Assembly (NCBI GenBank): GCA_024644145.1
Contig: JAHELO010000106.1
Coordinates: 1 to 6,110 of the forward strand
Direction of reading: 5' to 3'
Length of the DNA stretch: 6,110 nt
DNA from: Christiangramia sp.
GTDB taxonomy: Bacteria; Bacteroidota; Bacteroidia; Flavobacteriales; Flavobacteriaceae
Below are positions 1 through 6,110 of this stretch, in pieces. The notes beneath the pieces were generated by a model, which was given only the letters and a program-made list of their open reading frames with translations, made no database searches and was not told where the DNA came from. The position numbers were made by a program, and so were the translations under genes. Every line of letters begins with the position of its first letter. Within the stretch, counting starts at the first letter, position 1.

Positions 1-72
1 GAATTATTTACCTGGGAGAAACTTGATTTTATAGACAAGGTAAAAGATGCCATCCCATTGAATACAAATTGA
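1..72 (+). CDS. C-terminal tail of an unrecognised protein (5' end outside window)
   Basis: Frame 1 is open from the first base through 23 codons and stops at TGA 70-72; the other two forward frames stop earlier. The visible tail contains FTWEKLDFIDKVKDA and ends PLNTN, a mixed hydrophobic/charged segment that looks like an ordinary soluble C-terminus. A strong intrinsic terminator on the same strand begins 8 nt after the stop, which supports a real gene end here. The reverse strand is also open over this short stretch, but the T tract of the terminator favours the + strand. I do not recognise the family, and 23 residues are too few to assign a function. Confidence 0.6.
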   Translation, partial: ELFTWEKLDFIDKVKDAIPLNTN

Positions 73-80
73 AAATTTTA

Positions 81-106
81 AAGCTGCCCACGGGCGGCTT
101 TTTTTT
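81..106 (+). terminator. Intrinsic (Rho-independent) terminator
   Basis: A GC-rich hairpin has arms AAGCTGCC (81-88) and GGCGGCTT (93-100), with one T-G wobble and a CACG tetraloop at 89-92. It runs directly into a T tract at 99-106. It closes the gene ending at 72 and separates it from the acyl-CoA dehydrogenase unit that starts at 183, so that unit should have its own promoter in 107-182. Confidence 0.9.
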
Positions 107-182
107 ATCATTTCTTCGGAAAACCTTAACAGCAGGGAGCTTTATAAATTCCTACTTTTAAATTTCATCAACCGGTTTTCCT

Positions 183-1547
183 ATGTCTTTATTTAAAAAA
201 GTTAGAAACACCATCAACCTGCTAAAGTCGGTTGACATGGATCAATTAGCCACAATCAATGAAAAAATTGATCTGGCCGAAGCGATGAAGACCTTAGGGA
301 AATTAGACGACCGCCAGTTAGCCGGATTGATGAAAATGTTAAAAACAAAGAAGAAAAAAGGCCAGCATGACCTCCCTCCTATCAATGGAGATTTTTATAA
401 CCTGGATCTTAAATTAACCGCCAGGCAGCGGGAAATCCAACTAAAGGTTCGCAATTTCATGGAAGATGAAATAAAACCTTTGGTAAACGAATACTGGAAA
501 AAAGATCAGTTCCCCTTTGAAGTCATTAAAAAATTCAGAGACCTTAATATTGTAGGAGTTCCTTACGAAGGATACGGTTGCCCCAATCTTCCTTTTTTAA
601 TGGAAGGGATTATAGCGCAGGAAATAGCCAGGGTAGATGTTTCCATTTCCACCTTTTTTGGTGTCCACAGCGGATTGGCCATGGGCTCCATATACCTTTG
701 CGGAAGCGAGGAACAAAAACAGGAATGGCTTCCTAAAATGCAGAAGATGGAAAAGATTGGCGCCTTTGGACTTACTGAACCCAATGTTGGTTCTGGTGTT
801 GCGGGTGGACTGGAAACCACCTGTAAATTTGACGGTGAGAACTGGATACTCAATGGCCAGAAAAAATGGATAGGTAATGCAACTTTTGCCGATGTGACCA
901 TAATCTGGGCCAGAGATCTGGATTCTAATCAGGTTAAAGGATTTTTAGTGCGAAAAGAAAATCCTGGTTTTAAAACCGAAAAGATCAAAGATAAAATGGC
1001 CCTCAGAATCGTGCAGAACGCCATTATCACTTTAACCGACTGTAAAATCCCTGAAGGAGACCGGCTCCAAAACGCAAATTCCTTTAAAGACACCGCTAAT
1101 GTATTACGTATGACCAGAGCAGGTGTAGCCTGGCAGGCCGTGGGATGTGCAAGAGGAGCCTATGAAAGCGCATTGAAATACACAAAAAAAAGAGAGCAAT
1201 TTGGCAGGCCTATCGCCTCCTTCCAGCTTATACAGGACCACCTGGTAGAAATGCTTTCAAACCTAACCTCAATGCAAACCTTATGCTTCAGGCTATCAGA
1301 AATGCAGGATGAAAATATGCTCACAGATGAGCATGCCAGTCTTGCCAAAGTATATTGCAGTATGCGTATGAGGGATGTTGTTAGTCGCGCCAGAGAAGTT
1401 CTGGGCGGGAATGGAATATTATTAGAATACGATGTGGCCAGGTTTGTAGCCGATGCGGAAGCCATTTATAGTTATGAAGGAACAAAAGAAATCAATTCAC
1501 TTATTGTAGGGCGCGCCATAACAGGGTACAGCGCCTTTGTAAGTTAA
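183..1547 (+). CDS. Acyl-CoA dehydrogenase, ACX4/glutaryl-CoA dehydrogenase-like
   Basis: This is an FAD-dependent enzyme of the acyl-CoA dehydrogenase superfamily, which inserts an alpha,beta double bond into an acyl-CoA thioester in the cytoplasm. Of 454 residues, about 1-65 form a Lys-rich, probably helical extension ending in KKKKG and DLPPI. The N-terminal helical domain follows with EYWKKDQFPF and GYGCPNL, then the middle beta domain (FGLTEPNVGSG at about 195-205, NGQKKWIGNATFAD), then the C-terminal helical domain (REQFGRP, EVLGGNGI). Glu432 in YEGTKEIN is the expected catalytic base. From memory, the EYW..FPF, GYGCP, WIGNATFAD and RIVQN segments match Arabidopsis ACX4, a peroxisomal short-chain acyl-CoA oxidase, better than human glutaryl-CoA dehydrogenase. 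The Arg found in RVDSGYRS of the human enzyme is absent (RVDVSISTFF here), which argues against glutaryl-CoA. The Asp usual in the GSD motif is Gly205. ATG 183 is chosen because an intact frame follows it at a plausible distance from the terminator; no strong Shine-Dalgarno is seen. First gene of the unit. Confidence 0.93.
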   Translation: MSLFKKVRNTINLLKSVDMDQLATINEKIDLAEAMKTLGKLDDRQLAGLMKMLKTKKKKGQHDLPPINGDFYNLDLKLTARQREIQLKVRNFMEDEIKPLVNEYWKKDQFPFEVIKKFRDLNIVGVPYEGYGCPNLPFLMEGIIAQEIARVDVSISTFFGVHSGLAMGSIYLCGSEEQKQEWLPKMQKMEKIGAFGLTEPNVGSGVAGGLETTCKFDGENWILNGQKKWIGNATFADVTIIWARDLDSNQVKGFLVRKENPGFKTEKIKDKMALRIVQNAIITLTDCKIPEGDRLQNANSFKDTANVLRMTRAGVAWQAVGCARGAYESALKYTKKREQFGRPIASFQLIQDHLVEMLSNLTSMQTLCFRLSEMQDENMLTDEHASLAKVYCSMRMRDVVSRAREVLGGNGILLEYDVARFVADAEAIYSYEGTKEINSLIVGRAITGYSAFVS

Positions 1548-1564
1548 ATGAAAAAGAAAAATTT

Positions 1565-2494
1565 ATGTCAGTTTTAATTGTATGTCCGGGGAGAGATCCG
1601 GAGAGTTGGGTAAAAGCATTACAAAATCAGCATCCGGGGATGAATATCTATGTATATCCCGAAGACCATGATCAGGAAGAAGTAGAATTTGCCCTTACGT
1701 GGAATCACCCAAGAGGCTTGTTTAAAAATTATCCGAATTTGAAAGTGATCGCCAGTATGGGTGCGGGTGTAGATCATATTATAAGTGACAATGCCTTGCC
1801 AGATGGAGTAAAAATAACTAAGGTTGTAGATGATACCCTTACCGAAGATATGGGTGATTTTGTATTAAGCCAGGTAATGAATCACATTCGAGGTTTGCAC
1901 CATTACGTAAAATGCCAGAAAGAAAAAGACTGGGACAAATTTCAATACAAAAGACCTCAGGATACAAAGGTGGGAATTATGGGCCTTGGTGTGCTAGGTA
2001 ATGCAGTCGCAGATAAGCTTCATAAGAATTTTTTCAAAGTATATGGATGGTCCAGAACCCAGAAAAGTTGTGATAATGTAACCAATTTCCATGGGAAAGA
2101 CCAGCTCGAAGAATTTTTGCAGAATTCAGAAATTCTGGTTTGTTTATTACCTTTAACTGAAGATACTGAGAATATACTCAATGCTGATCTTTTTGATATG
2201 TTGCCTGAAGGCTCCTATGTGATAAATGTCGCGCGGGGTGAGCACCTGGTTGAACATGACCTTATGAATATGATAGATAATGGTCACCTCTCGGGTGCTT
2301 CTCTGGATGTGTTTAGAGAAGAACCGTTGCCGGAAGAACATCCTTTCTGGGAACATTCAAAGATTAACATTACTCCCCATATTGCCAGTGTTACCATGCC
2401 AGAATCTGTGGTACCTCAAATCGCTGAAAATTATGACCGAATGAAAGAAGGCGAACCGCTTAAGAATGAAGTGGAATTAGAAAAGGGTTATTGA
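1565..2494 (+). CDS. GhrA-type 2-hydroxyacid dehydrogenase (glyoxylate/hydroxypyruvate reductase)
   Basis: This is a 309-residue cytoplasmic member of the D-isomer-specific 2-hydroxyacid dehydrogenase family, close to E. coli GhrA, which reduces glyoxylate and hydroxypyruvate to glycolate and D-glycerate with NADPH. The Rossmann dinucleotide loop GLGVLG lies at 140-145. It is followed by GWSRTQKS, whose Arg matches the NADPH-favouring WSRT of GhrA. The catalytic set is complete: Arg224 in NVARG, Glu253 in EEPLP and His272 in ITPHIAS. The substrate-side motif is SMGAGVDHI, and the chain ends KGY where E. coli GhrA ends RGY. Length is normal for the family. The start ATG lies 17 nt after the upstream stop, behind an A-rich leader typical of Bacteroidota, so co-transcription is likely. 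The exact substrate is inferred; other 2-oxoacids are possible. Confidence 0.93.
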   Translation: MSVLIVCPGRDPESWVKALQNQHPGMNIYVYPEDHDQEEVEFALTWNHPRGLFKNYPNLKVIASMGAGVDHIISDNALPDGVKITKVVDDTLTEDMGDFVLSQVMNHIRGLHHYVKCQKEKDWDKFQYKRPQDTKVGIMGLGVLGNAVADKLHKNFFKVYGWSRTQKSCDNVTNFHGKDQLEEFLQNSEILVCLLPLTEDTENILNADLFDMLPEGSYVINVARGEHLVEHDLMNMIDNGHLSGASLDVFREEPLPEEHPFWEHSKINITPHIASVTMPESVVPQIAENYDRMKEGEPLKNEVELEKGY

Positions 2495-2512
2495 TAATAA
2501 AATCTATTACAG

Positions 2513-2959
2513 ATGGATACATTAAAAAATATTATGGTCGCTGTCGACTTTAATGACAGCATTGGGGAGTTGATGGTCTACGCAGAAAGCCTGGCACAGA
2601 AATTCCAATCTAAAATCTGGGTTTTACATGTTGCAGATCCCGAACCCGATTTTGTAGGATACGAACCGGGGCCACAATATATTCGTGATATTAAGGCTGA
2701 AGAGTATCGGGAAGAACATCGCAACCTTCAGGAGATCTGTAAAAATTTCTTAGGTGATGAAATTAACTCTGAAGCTTTGCTCATCCAGGGTTCTACCGTA
2801 GAAACAGTGATGGCTGAGGCACAAAAACTTAATATCGATCTTCTTATTGTGGGCACTCACAAACATAGCTTTTTGCATAATCTTTTGCAGGAAAGTATAT
2901 CTATGGAACTCCTAAAGAAAGCCGAAATCCCCATGCTAACGATCCCAATTGATGAGTAA
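2513..2959 (+). CDS. Universal stress protein, UspA family, single domain
   Basis: This 148-residue cytoplasmic protein has one Usp fold, the normal length for a single-domain member. The N-terminal strand IMVAVDFNDS carries the conserved Asp12. The next strand, KIWVLHVADPEPDF, and the late strand LLIVGTHKHS are typical of the family. In ATP-binding Usps the motif is G-x2-G-x9-G-S/T. Here the first Gly is Gly114, but the second and third positions are Lys117 and Glu127, followed by Ser128, so ATP binding is doubtful. The chain ends in the usual beta strand, IPMLTIPI. It lies 18 nt after the hydroxyacid dehydrogenase stop and directly before a terminator, making it the last gene of the unit. 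Usps are generally linked to starvation and stress survival; the specific role here is unknown. Confidence 0.9.
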   Translation: MDTLKNIMVAVDFNDSIGELMVYAESLAQKFQSKIWVLHVADPEPDFVGYEPGPQYIRDIKAEEYREEHRNLQEICKNFLGDEINSEALLIQGSTVETVMAEAQKLNIDLLIVGTHKHSFLHNLLQESISMELLKKAEIPMLTIPIDE

Positions 2960-2965
2960 CTGAAA

Positions 2966-3000
2966 ATAAATTCCCTGTTATTCCAGGGAATTTATATTTT
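2966..3000 (+). terminator. Intrinsic terminator after the three-gene unit
   Basis: A perfect 12-bp inverted repeat has arms 2966-2977 and 2984-2995, with CCCTG/CAGGG at the loop end, and a 6-nt loop TTATTC. It is followed by a short T run at 2997-3000. It begins 6 nt after the Usp stop. The outer half of the stem is AT-only and the T tract is short, so some read-through is possible. The next gene starts only 13-20 nt beyond, so the hairpin could also act as an attenuator or mRNA-end stabiliser. Confidence 0.8.
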
Positions 3001-3012
3001 CAGGCAAAATTC

Positions 3013-3033
3013 ATGAATCTTGAGAACAGATAA
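3013..3033 (+). other. Overlapping ATG mini-ORF (MNLENR) at the start of the PLP enzyme gene
   Basis: ATG 3013 opens a six-codon frame ending at TAA 3031-3033. It overlaps the TTG start of the PLP enzyme at 3020 in another frame. A weak CAGG at 3001-3004 is spaced 8 nt from this ATG but 15 nt from the TTG. It could be a leader peptide, chance, or the true start separated from the gene by a one-base insertion or a sequencing error. Confidence 0.3.
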
Positions 3034-3961
3034 GGCTTCTTTAAAACAGGTATCAGCGAGAATACATTCCTATATTCATCGCACTCCAGTCCTGAATTCC
3101 CGGCTAATAAATGAGATCGCAGGAGCAGAGATCTATTTTAAATGCGAAAATTTTCAAAGGATGGGAGCATTTAAGATGCGGGGAGCCACTAATGCCATTC
3201 TAAATCTAACACAGCATCAAAAAGCGAAAGGCGTGGTCACTCATTCTTCAGGCAACTTTGCCCAGGCCCTTTCCCTGGCAGCAGAAAGCCTTGGAGTCCC
3301 TGCATATATTGTGATGCCAGCTACTGCTCCTGAGGTAAAAAAAGCAGCGGTTAGAACATATGGCGGCAAGATCACCGAATGCCCACCTACTCTTAAAGAC
3401 CGGGAGGATACAGCCCGGAAGATCGAGGAAGAAACCGGGGCTACATTTATACATCCTTCCAATGACATTGAGGTTATAATGGGACAGGGAACTGCAGCAA
3501 TGGAATTACTGGAAGATTATTCAAATCTGGACCATATATTATGCCCGGTAGGAGGCGGCGGGTTGATTGCCGGAACATCTCTGGCGGTTAAATACTTCGG
3601 AAATAATTGTAGCTGCATAGGCGGTGAACCTATGGAAGCTGATGATGCCTGGCGCTCTCTAAGAACCGGAAGGATCGAAACTAATAAAAGTGTTAATACC
3701 ATCGCTGATGGACTGAAAACTCAACTCGGAGATAAAAATTTTCCGATTATTCAGGAAAATGTTGAAGAGATAATAAGGGTCACAGAAGATGAAATAAAAA
3801 ATGCTCTAAAACTTATCTGGGAACGAATGAAGATCGTGGTGGAACCCTCTAGTGCAGTGCCATTAGCTGCGCTGCTAAGAGAGAAAGAGCGCTTCAAAAA
3901 TAAAAAGATAGGTATCATTATTTCGGGTGGAAATGTAGATCTTAATAACCTGCCGTTTTAA
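3020..3961 (+). CDS. Serine/threonine dehydratase or serine racemase family PLP enzyme
   Basis: This is a fold-type II PLP enzyme of 313 residues, the length of serine racemase, threo-3-hydroxyaspartate dehydratase and short threonine dehydratases. It lacks the C-terminal regulatory region of long IlvA. The family converts L-serine or L-threonine to a 2-oxoacid and ammonia, or racemises serine. Visible motifs are IHRTPVLNS near the N-terminus, Lys52 in GAFKMRGA (PLP Schiff base), SSGNFAQAL with Ser77 at the racemase catalytic serine position, phosphate-binding GGGGLIAG at 178-185, EPMEADD with Glu203/Ala207/Asp209 matching the divalent-metal site of eukaryotic serine racemase, and Ser302 in SGGNVD. 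Phe80 replaces the usual His in SSGNH. The start shown is TTG because an in-frame TGA lies at 3014-3016 and the next in-frame ATG falls within the conserved core. An out-of-frame ATG at 3013 complicates this. Racemase and dehydratase activity cannot be separated from sequence. Confidence 0.9.
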   Translation: MRTDKASLKQVSARIHSYIHRTPVLNSRLINEIAGAEIYFKCENFQRMGAFKMRGATNAILNLTQHQKAKGVVTHSSGNFAQALSLAAESLGVPAYIVMPATAPEVKKAAVRTYGGKITECPPTLKDREDTARKIEEETGATFIHPSNDIEVIMGQGTAAMELLEDYSNLDHILCPVGGGGLIAGTSLAVKYFGNNCSCIGGEPMEADDAWRSLRTGRIETNKSVNTIADGLKTQLGDKNFPIIQENVEEIIRVTEDEIKNALKLIWERMKIVVEPSSAVPLAALLREKERFKNKKIGIIISGGNVDLNNLPF

Positions 3962-4002
3962 CTAAATTCAGGCGGTTTACTTCAATTTAGAGGAATTGCA
4001 AC

Positions 4003-4033
4003 TTTCAGCAAATTCAAAGATGCTGTATATTTA
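4003..4033 (+). promoter_or_regulatory. Candidate Bacteroidota-type promoter for the exported hydrolase gene
   Basis: TATATTTA at 4026-4033 differs from the Bacteroidota -7 element TAnnTTTG at one fixed position. TTTC at 4003-4006, 19 nt upstream, differs from the -33 TTTG by one base. Initiation would fall near 4040, leaving a short leader before ATG 4055. AT-rich sequence yields such matches by chance, so this is only a suggestion. Confidence 0.3.
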
Positions 4034-4054
4034 GGTTCTATAAACTACTACAAC

Positions 4055-6110
4055 ATGTATAAAACCCTGCGTTTTCTTTTATTATTATCCTTTATTTCTT
4101 TTCTAAATCTGGCTAATGCGCAAAACGATACCATTAAGAAAGATCTTAAATGGGATGTTTCAAATCCATATCCTGCCGACTGGAAATTCAAGACCATTCA
4201 GGTAGATACAGATGAAGGCACCTGGATGAATTTAGATGTGAGTCCAGACGGAAAGACCATCATTTTTGATCTTTTAGGTGATATTTACAAGATACCGGCC
4301 AGTGGTGGAAAGGCTACAATTCTCAGGTCTGGAATTCCCTGGGAGGTACAGCCCAGATTCAGCCCAGACGGCTCCAGGATTTCATTTACCAGTGATGCCG
4401 GTGGTGGGGATAATATCTGGGTGATGGATGCAGACGGAAGTAATGCAGAACAGATCACTGAAGAAAAATTCCGTTTACTTAATAATGCCGTTTGGACACC
4501 CGATGGCAATTCCCTAATTGCAAGAAAACATTTCACTTCAGGCCGTTCCCTTGGTGCTGGAGAATTATGGCAATACCACATTGCCGCTAAAGCAGGATTG
4601 CAACTTACCGAAAGAAAGAACGATCAGCAGGATGTGAACGAACCAAGTCTTTCCCCAGACGGTAAGTATCTTTTTTATAGTGAAGATATGTATCCGGGCG
4701 GTAATTTTCAGTATAACAAAGATCCCAATAAGCAGATCTACGTGATCAAAAGATATAATTTCGAAACTGGTGAAACCATTACCGTGACCGGTGGCCCTGG
4801 AGGGGCAGCCAGACCAGTAGTTTCCCCAGACGGAAAGAAACTGGCTTTCGTTAAGCGTATCCGAACAAAATCTGTGCTGTTCATACATGATCTGGACACA
4901 GGCGAGGAATGGCCGGTCTATGATAAATTAAGCAAGGATCAGCAGGAAGCATGGGCCATTTTTGGAGTATACCCTAACTTCAGTTGGATGCCAAATAATA
5001 AAGAGTTGGTTTTCTGGGCAAATGGCAAGATTAATAAGGTAAATATTGAAAACTATGATGTTTCAGAAATACCATTCCAGGTAAATAATGAATTAAAGAT
5101 CGCAGAAACCCTGCAGGCAGATCACGAAGTTTTTTCAGAAGAGTTCAACCCAAAGGTTATAAGGCATGCTGTAACGTCTCCAGATGGTAAAACACTGGTA
5201 TTTAATGCCGTTGGTTTTCTCTGGAAAAAATCCTTACCTAATGGCAAACCGAGGCGGATCACGAACTCTAAAGATTTTGAATTTGAACCTTCCTTTTCAC
5301 CAGATGGGAAGCACCTCATCTATGTAAGCTGGGATGATGAGAAACTGGGAGCGATTAAAAAAGTCTCTCTAGCCGGCGGGTCTATTGAGGTTATTACTAA
5401 TGAAAAAGGAATCTACAGGAATCCGTCCTATTCCAGCGATGGAAAGATGATCGTTTTCTCAAAGGAAAGTGGGAATACAGACCAGGGACAGACCTTTACC
5501 AAAGAACCGGGCATTTATATCATGACTGCAGCCGGCAAGGATATGCGCAGACTTGTAAAGGAGGGCAGCTTCCCGGTCTTTAACAAGGATAACTCCAGGG
5601 TCTTTTTTCAAACTGGCGGGTATTTCTTTGGATCTATTACTAAAAGTTTAAAAAGTGTAGATCTAAACGGGAAAGACGAAAGAACGCATATTAATTCTAA
5701 ATATGCCAACAGAATTTTACCGAGCCCAGATAACAAATGGATCCTTTTCAGCAATCTCCATAAAGTATATGTGGCACCCTTTGCCATGACCGGGCAGGCG
5801 ATAGAGCTTACCCCTGATACCAAATCTTTACCGGTAACCCAGGTAACCAAAGATGCGGGGGTTAATTTGCACTGGTCTGGGAACAGCAAAAAGATCCACT
5901 GGACCTTAGGAAATGAATATTTTACAAATGACGTGGACCAAAGATTTACTTTTCTAAAAAATTCACCAGATTCTATACCACCAGTTACTGAAGAAGGAAT
6001 AAAAATAGATCTGAAGATAAAAACAGATGTTCCTGAAGGTATTATCGCATTTACCAATGCGCGAATCATTACCATGAAAGATGATGAAGTAATTGAAAAC
6101 GGCAGCATTG
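4055..6110 (+). CDS. Exported TolB/PD40 beta-propeller amidohydrolase, 3' end outside window
   Basis: The frame stays open from ATG 4055 to the window edge: 685 codons plus one base, with no stop. Residues 1-22 form a Sec signal peptide (MYK.LR start, hydrophobic core LLLLSFISFL, end LANA), with cleavage expected before Gln23, so the protein should act in the periplasm or at the surface. PD40/TolB propeller repeats follow. SPDG-type motifs start near residues 63, 103, 148 (TPDG), 200, 257, 375, 415 and 460 (SSDG), with weaker copies after that (SPDNK, WSGNSKK). At about 662-685 the pattern GIIAFTNARIITMKDDEVIENGSI-like begins, typical of the first strand of a metal-dependent amidohydrolase. 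Full proteins of this architecture are, from memory, about 1,000-1,100 residues, so the metal-binding catalytic part lies beyond the edge. Natural substrate is unknown; family members include cyclic-amide and peptide-like hydrolases. The leader is A-rich with no Shine-Dalgarno, as usual in Bacteroidota. Confidence 0.9.
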   Translation, partial: MYKTLRFLLLLSFISFLNLANAQNDTIKKDLKWDVSNPYPADWKFKTIQVDTDEGTWMNLDVSPDGKTIIFDLLGDIYKIPASGGKATILRSGIPWEVQPRFSPDGSRISFTSDAGGGDNIWVMDADGSNAEQITEEKFRLLNNAVWTPDGNSLIARKHFTSGRSLGAGELWQYHIAAKAGLQLTERKNDQQDVNEPSLSPDGKYLFYSEDMYPGGNFQYNKDPNKQIYVIKRYNFETGETITVTGGPGGAARPVVSPDGKKLAFVKRIRTKSVLFIHDLDTGEEWPVYDKLSKDQQEAWAIFGVYPNFSWMPNNKELVFWANGKINKVNIENYDVSEIPFQVNNELKIAETLQADHEVFSEEFNPKVIRHAVTSPDGKTLVFNAVGFLWKKSLPNGKPRRITNSKDFEFEPSFSPDGKHLIYVSWDDEKLGAIKKVSLAGGSIEVITNEKGIYRNPSYSSDGKMIVFSKESGNTDQGQTFTKEPGIYIMTAAGKDMRRLVKEGSFPVFNKDNSRVFFQTGGYFFGSITKSLKSVDLNGKDERTHINSKYANRILPSPDNKWILFSNLHKVYVAPFAMTGQAIELTPDTKSLPVTQVTKDAGVNLHWSGNSKKIHWTLGNEYFTNDVDQRFTFLKNSPDSIPPVTEEGIKIDLKIKTDVPEGIIAFTNARIITMKDDEVIENGSI

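Noticed and set aside
153..160. TACTTTTA as a -7 promoter element for the acyl-CoA dehydrogenase unit
   Set aside because: It resembles TAnnTTTG with one mismatch, but no TTG/TTTG-like -33 element lies 17-23 nt upstream. A promoter must exist in 107-182, yet I cannot place it.
170..177. 8-bp palindrome AACCGGTT just before ATG 183
   Set aside because: It is too short and single-copy to call an operator.
563..901. Antisense open frame inside the acyl-CoA dehydrogenase gene
   Set aside because: It is a shadow of a well-supported enzyme gene, with low-complexity Ser/Pro-rich translation and no domain. The same holds for the antisense frames at 1160-1465, 3241-3468, 4285-4581, 4565-4888 and 5608-6108.
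1548..1577. Short ATG frame MKKKNLCQF between the first two genes of the unit
   Set aside because: It has nine codons in an A-rich leader overlapping the next start; there is no sign of coding beyond chance.
2993..3000. TATATTTT as a -7 element for the PLP enzyme
   Set aside because: It overlaps the terminator tail and has no credible -33 partner at proper spacing.
3962..3990. 7-bp inverted repeat CTAAATT/AATTTAG after the PLP enzyme stop
   Set aside because: The stem is almost all AT, the loop is 15 nt and no T tract follows, so it does not qualify as a terminator.

Overview
The window is AT-rich bacterial DNA with densely packed genes, all on the + strand. It most likely comes from a marine-type flavobacterium (phylum Bacteroidota, near Gramella/Salegentibacter). 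This placement is inferred from A-rich leaders without clear Shine-Dalgarno sites, from the character of the proteins, and from a secreted TolB-propeller/amidohydrolase protein of a kind I associate with Bacteroidota. No rRNA or other firm taxonomic marker is present.

Layout: (1) positions 1-72 hold the last codons of an unrecognised gene, closed by a strong intrinsic terminator at 81-106. (2) A three-gene transcription unit follows: an acyl-CoA dehydrogenase most like plant peroxisomal ACX4 (183-1547), a GhrA-type NAD(P)H 2-hydroxyacid dehydrogenase (1565-2494) and a single-domain universal stress protein (2513-2959). Gaps are 17 and 18 nt, and a perfect 12-bp hairpin with a short T tract (2966-3000) ends the unit. 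(3) A short serine/threonine dehydratase or serine racemase family PLP enzyme begins only 13-20 nt after that hairpin (to 3961), with an unusual start region. (4) After a 93-nt gap, a large exported protein starts at 4055 and runs off the right edge. It has a signal peptide, a TolB/PD40 beta-propeller and the first residues of an amidohydrolase domain.

The first three genes read as a small metabolic/stress unit: acyl-CoA oxidation, reduction of glyoxylate/hydroxypyruvate-type 2-oxoacids, and a stress-linked Usp. No shared substrate can be proven from sequence. The PLP enzyme deals with hydroxy-amino acids such as serine and threonine, and the exported protein is probably a periplasmic or surface hydrolase.

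I found no mobile element, CRISPR array, tRNA, rRNA, phage gene or defence system. No stretch over 300 bases lacks a gene. The window looks like ordinary chromosomal core or near-core sequence. The points worth a second look are the ACX4-like enzyme with its Lys-rich N-terminal extension and altered GSD motif, the start of the PLP enzyme and its closeness to the terminator, and the degenerate ATP motif of the stress protein.
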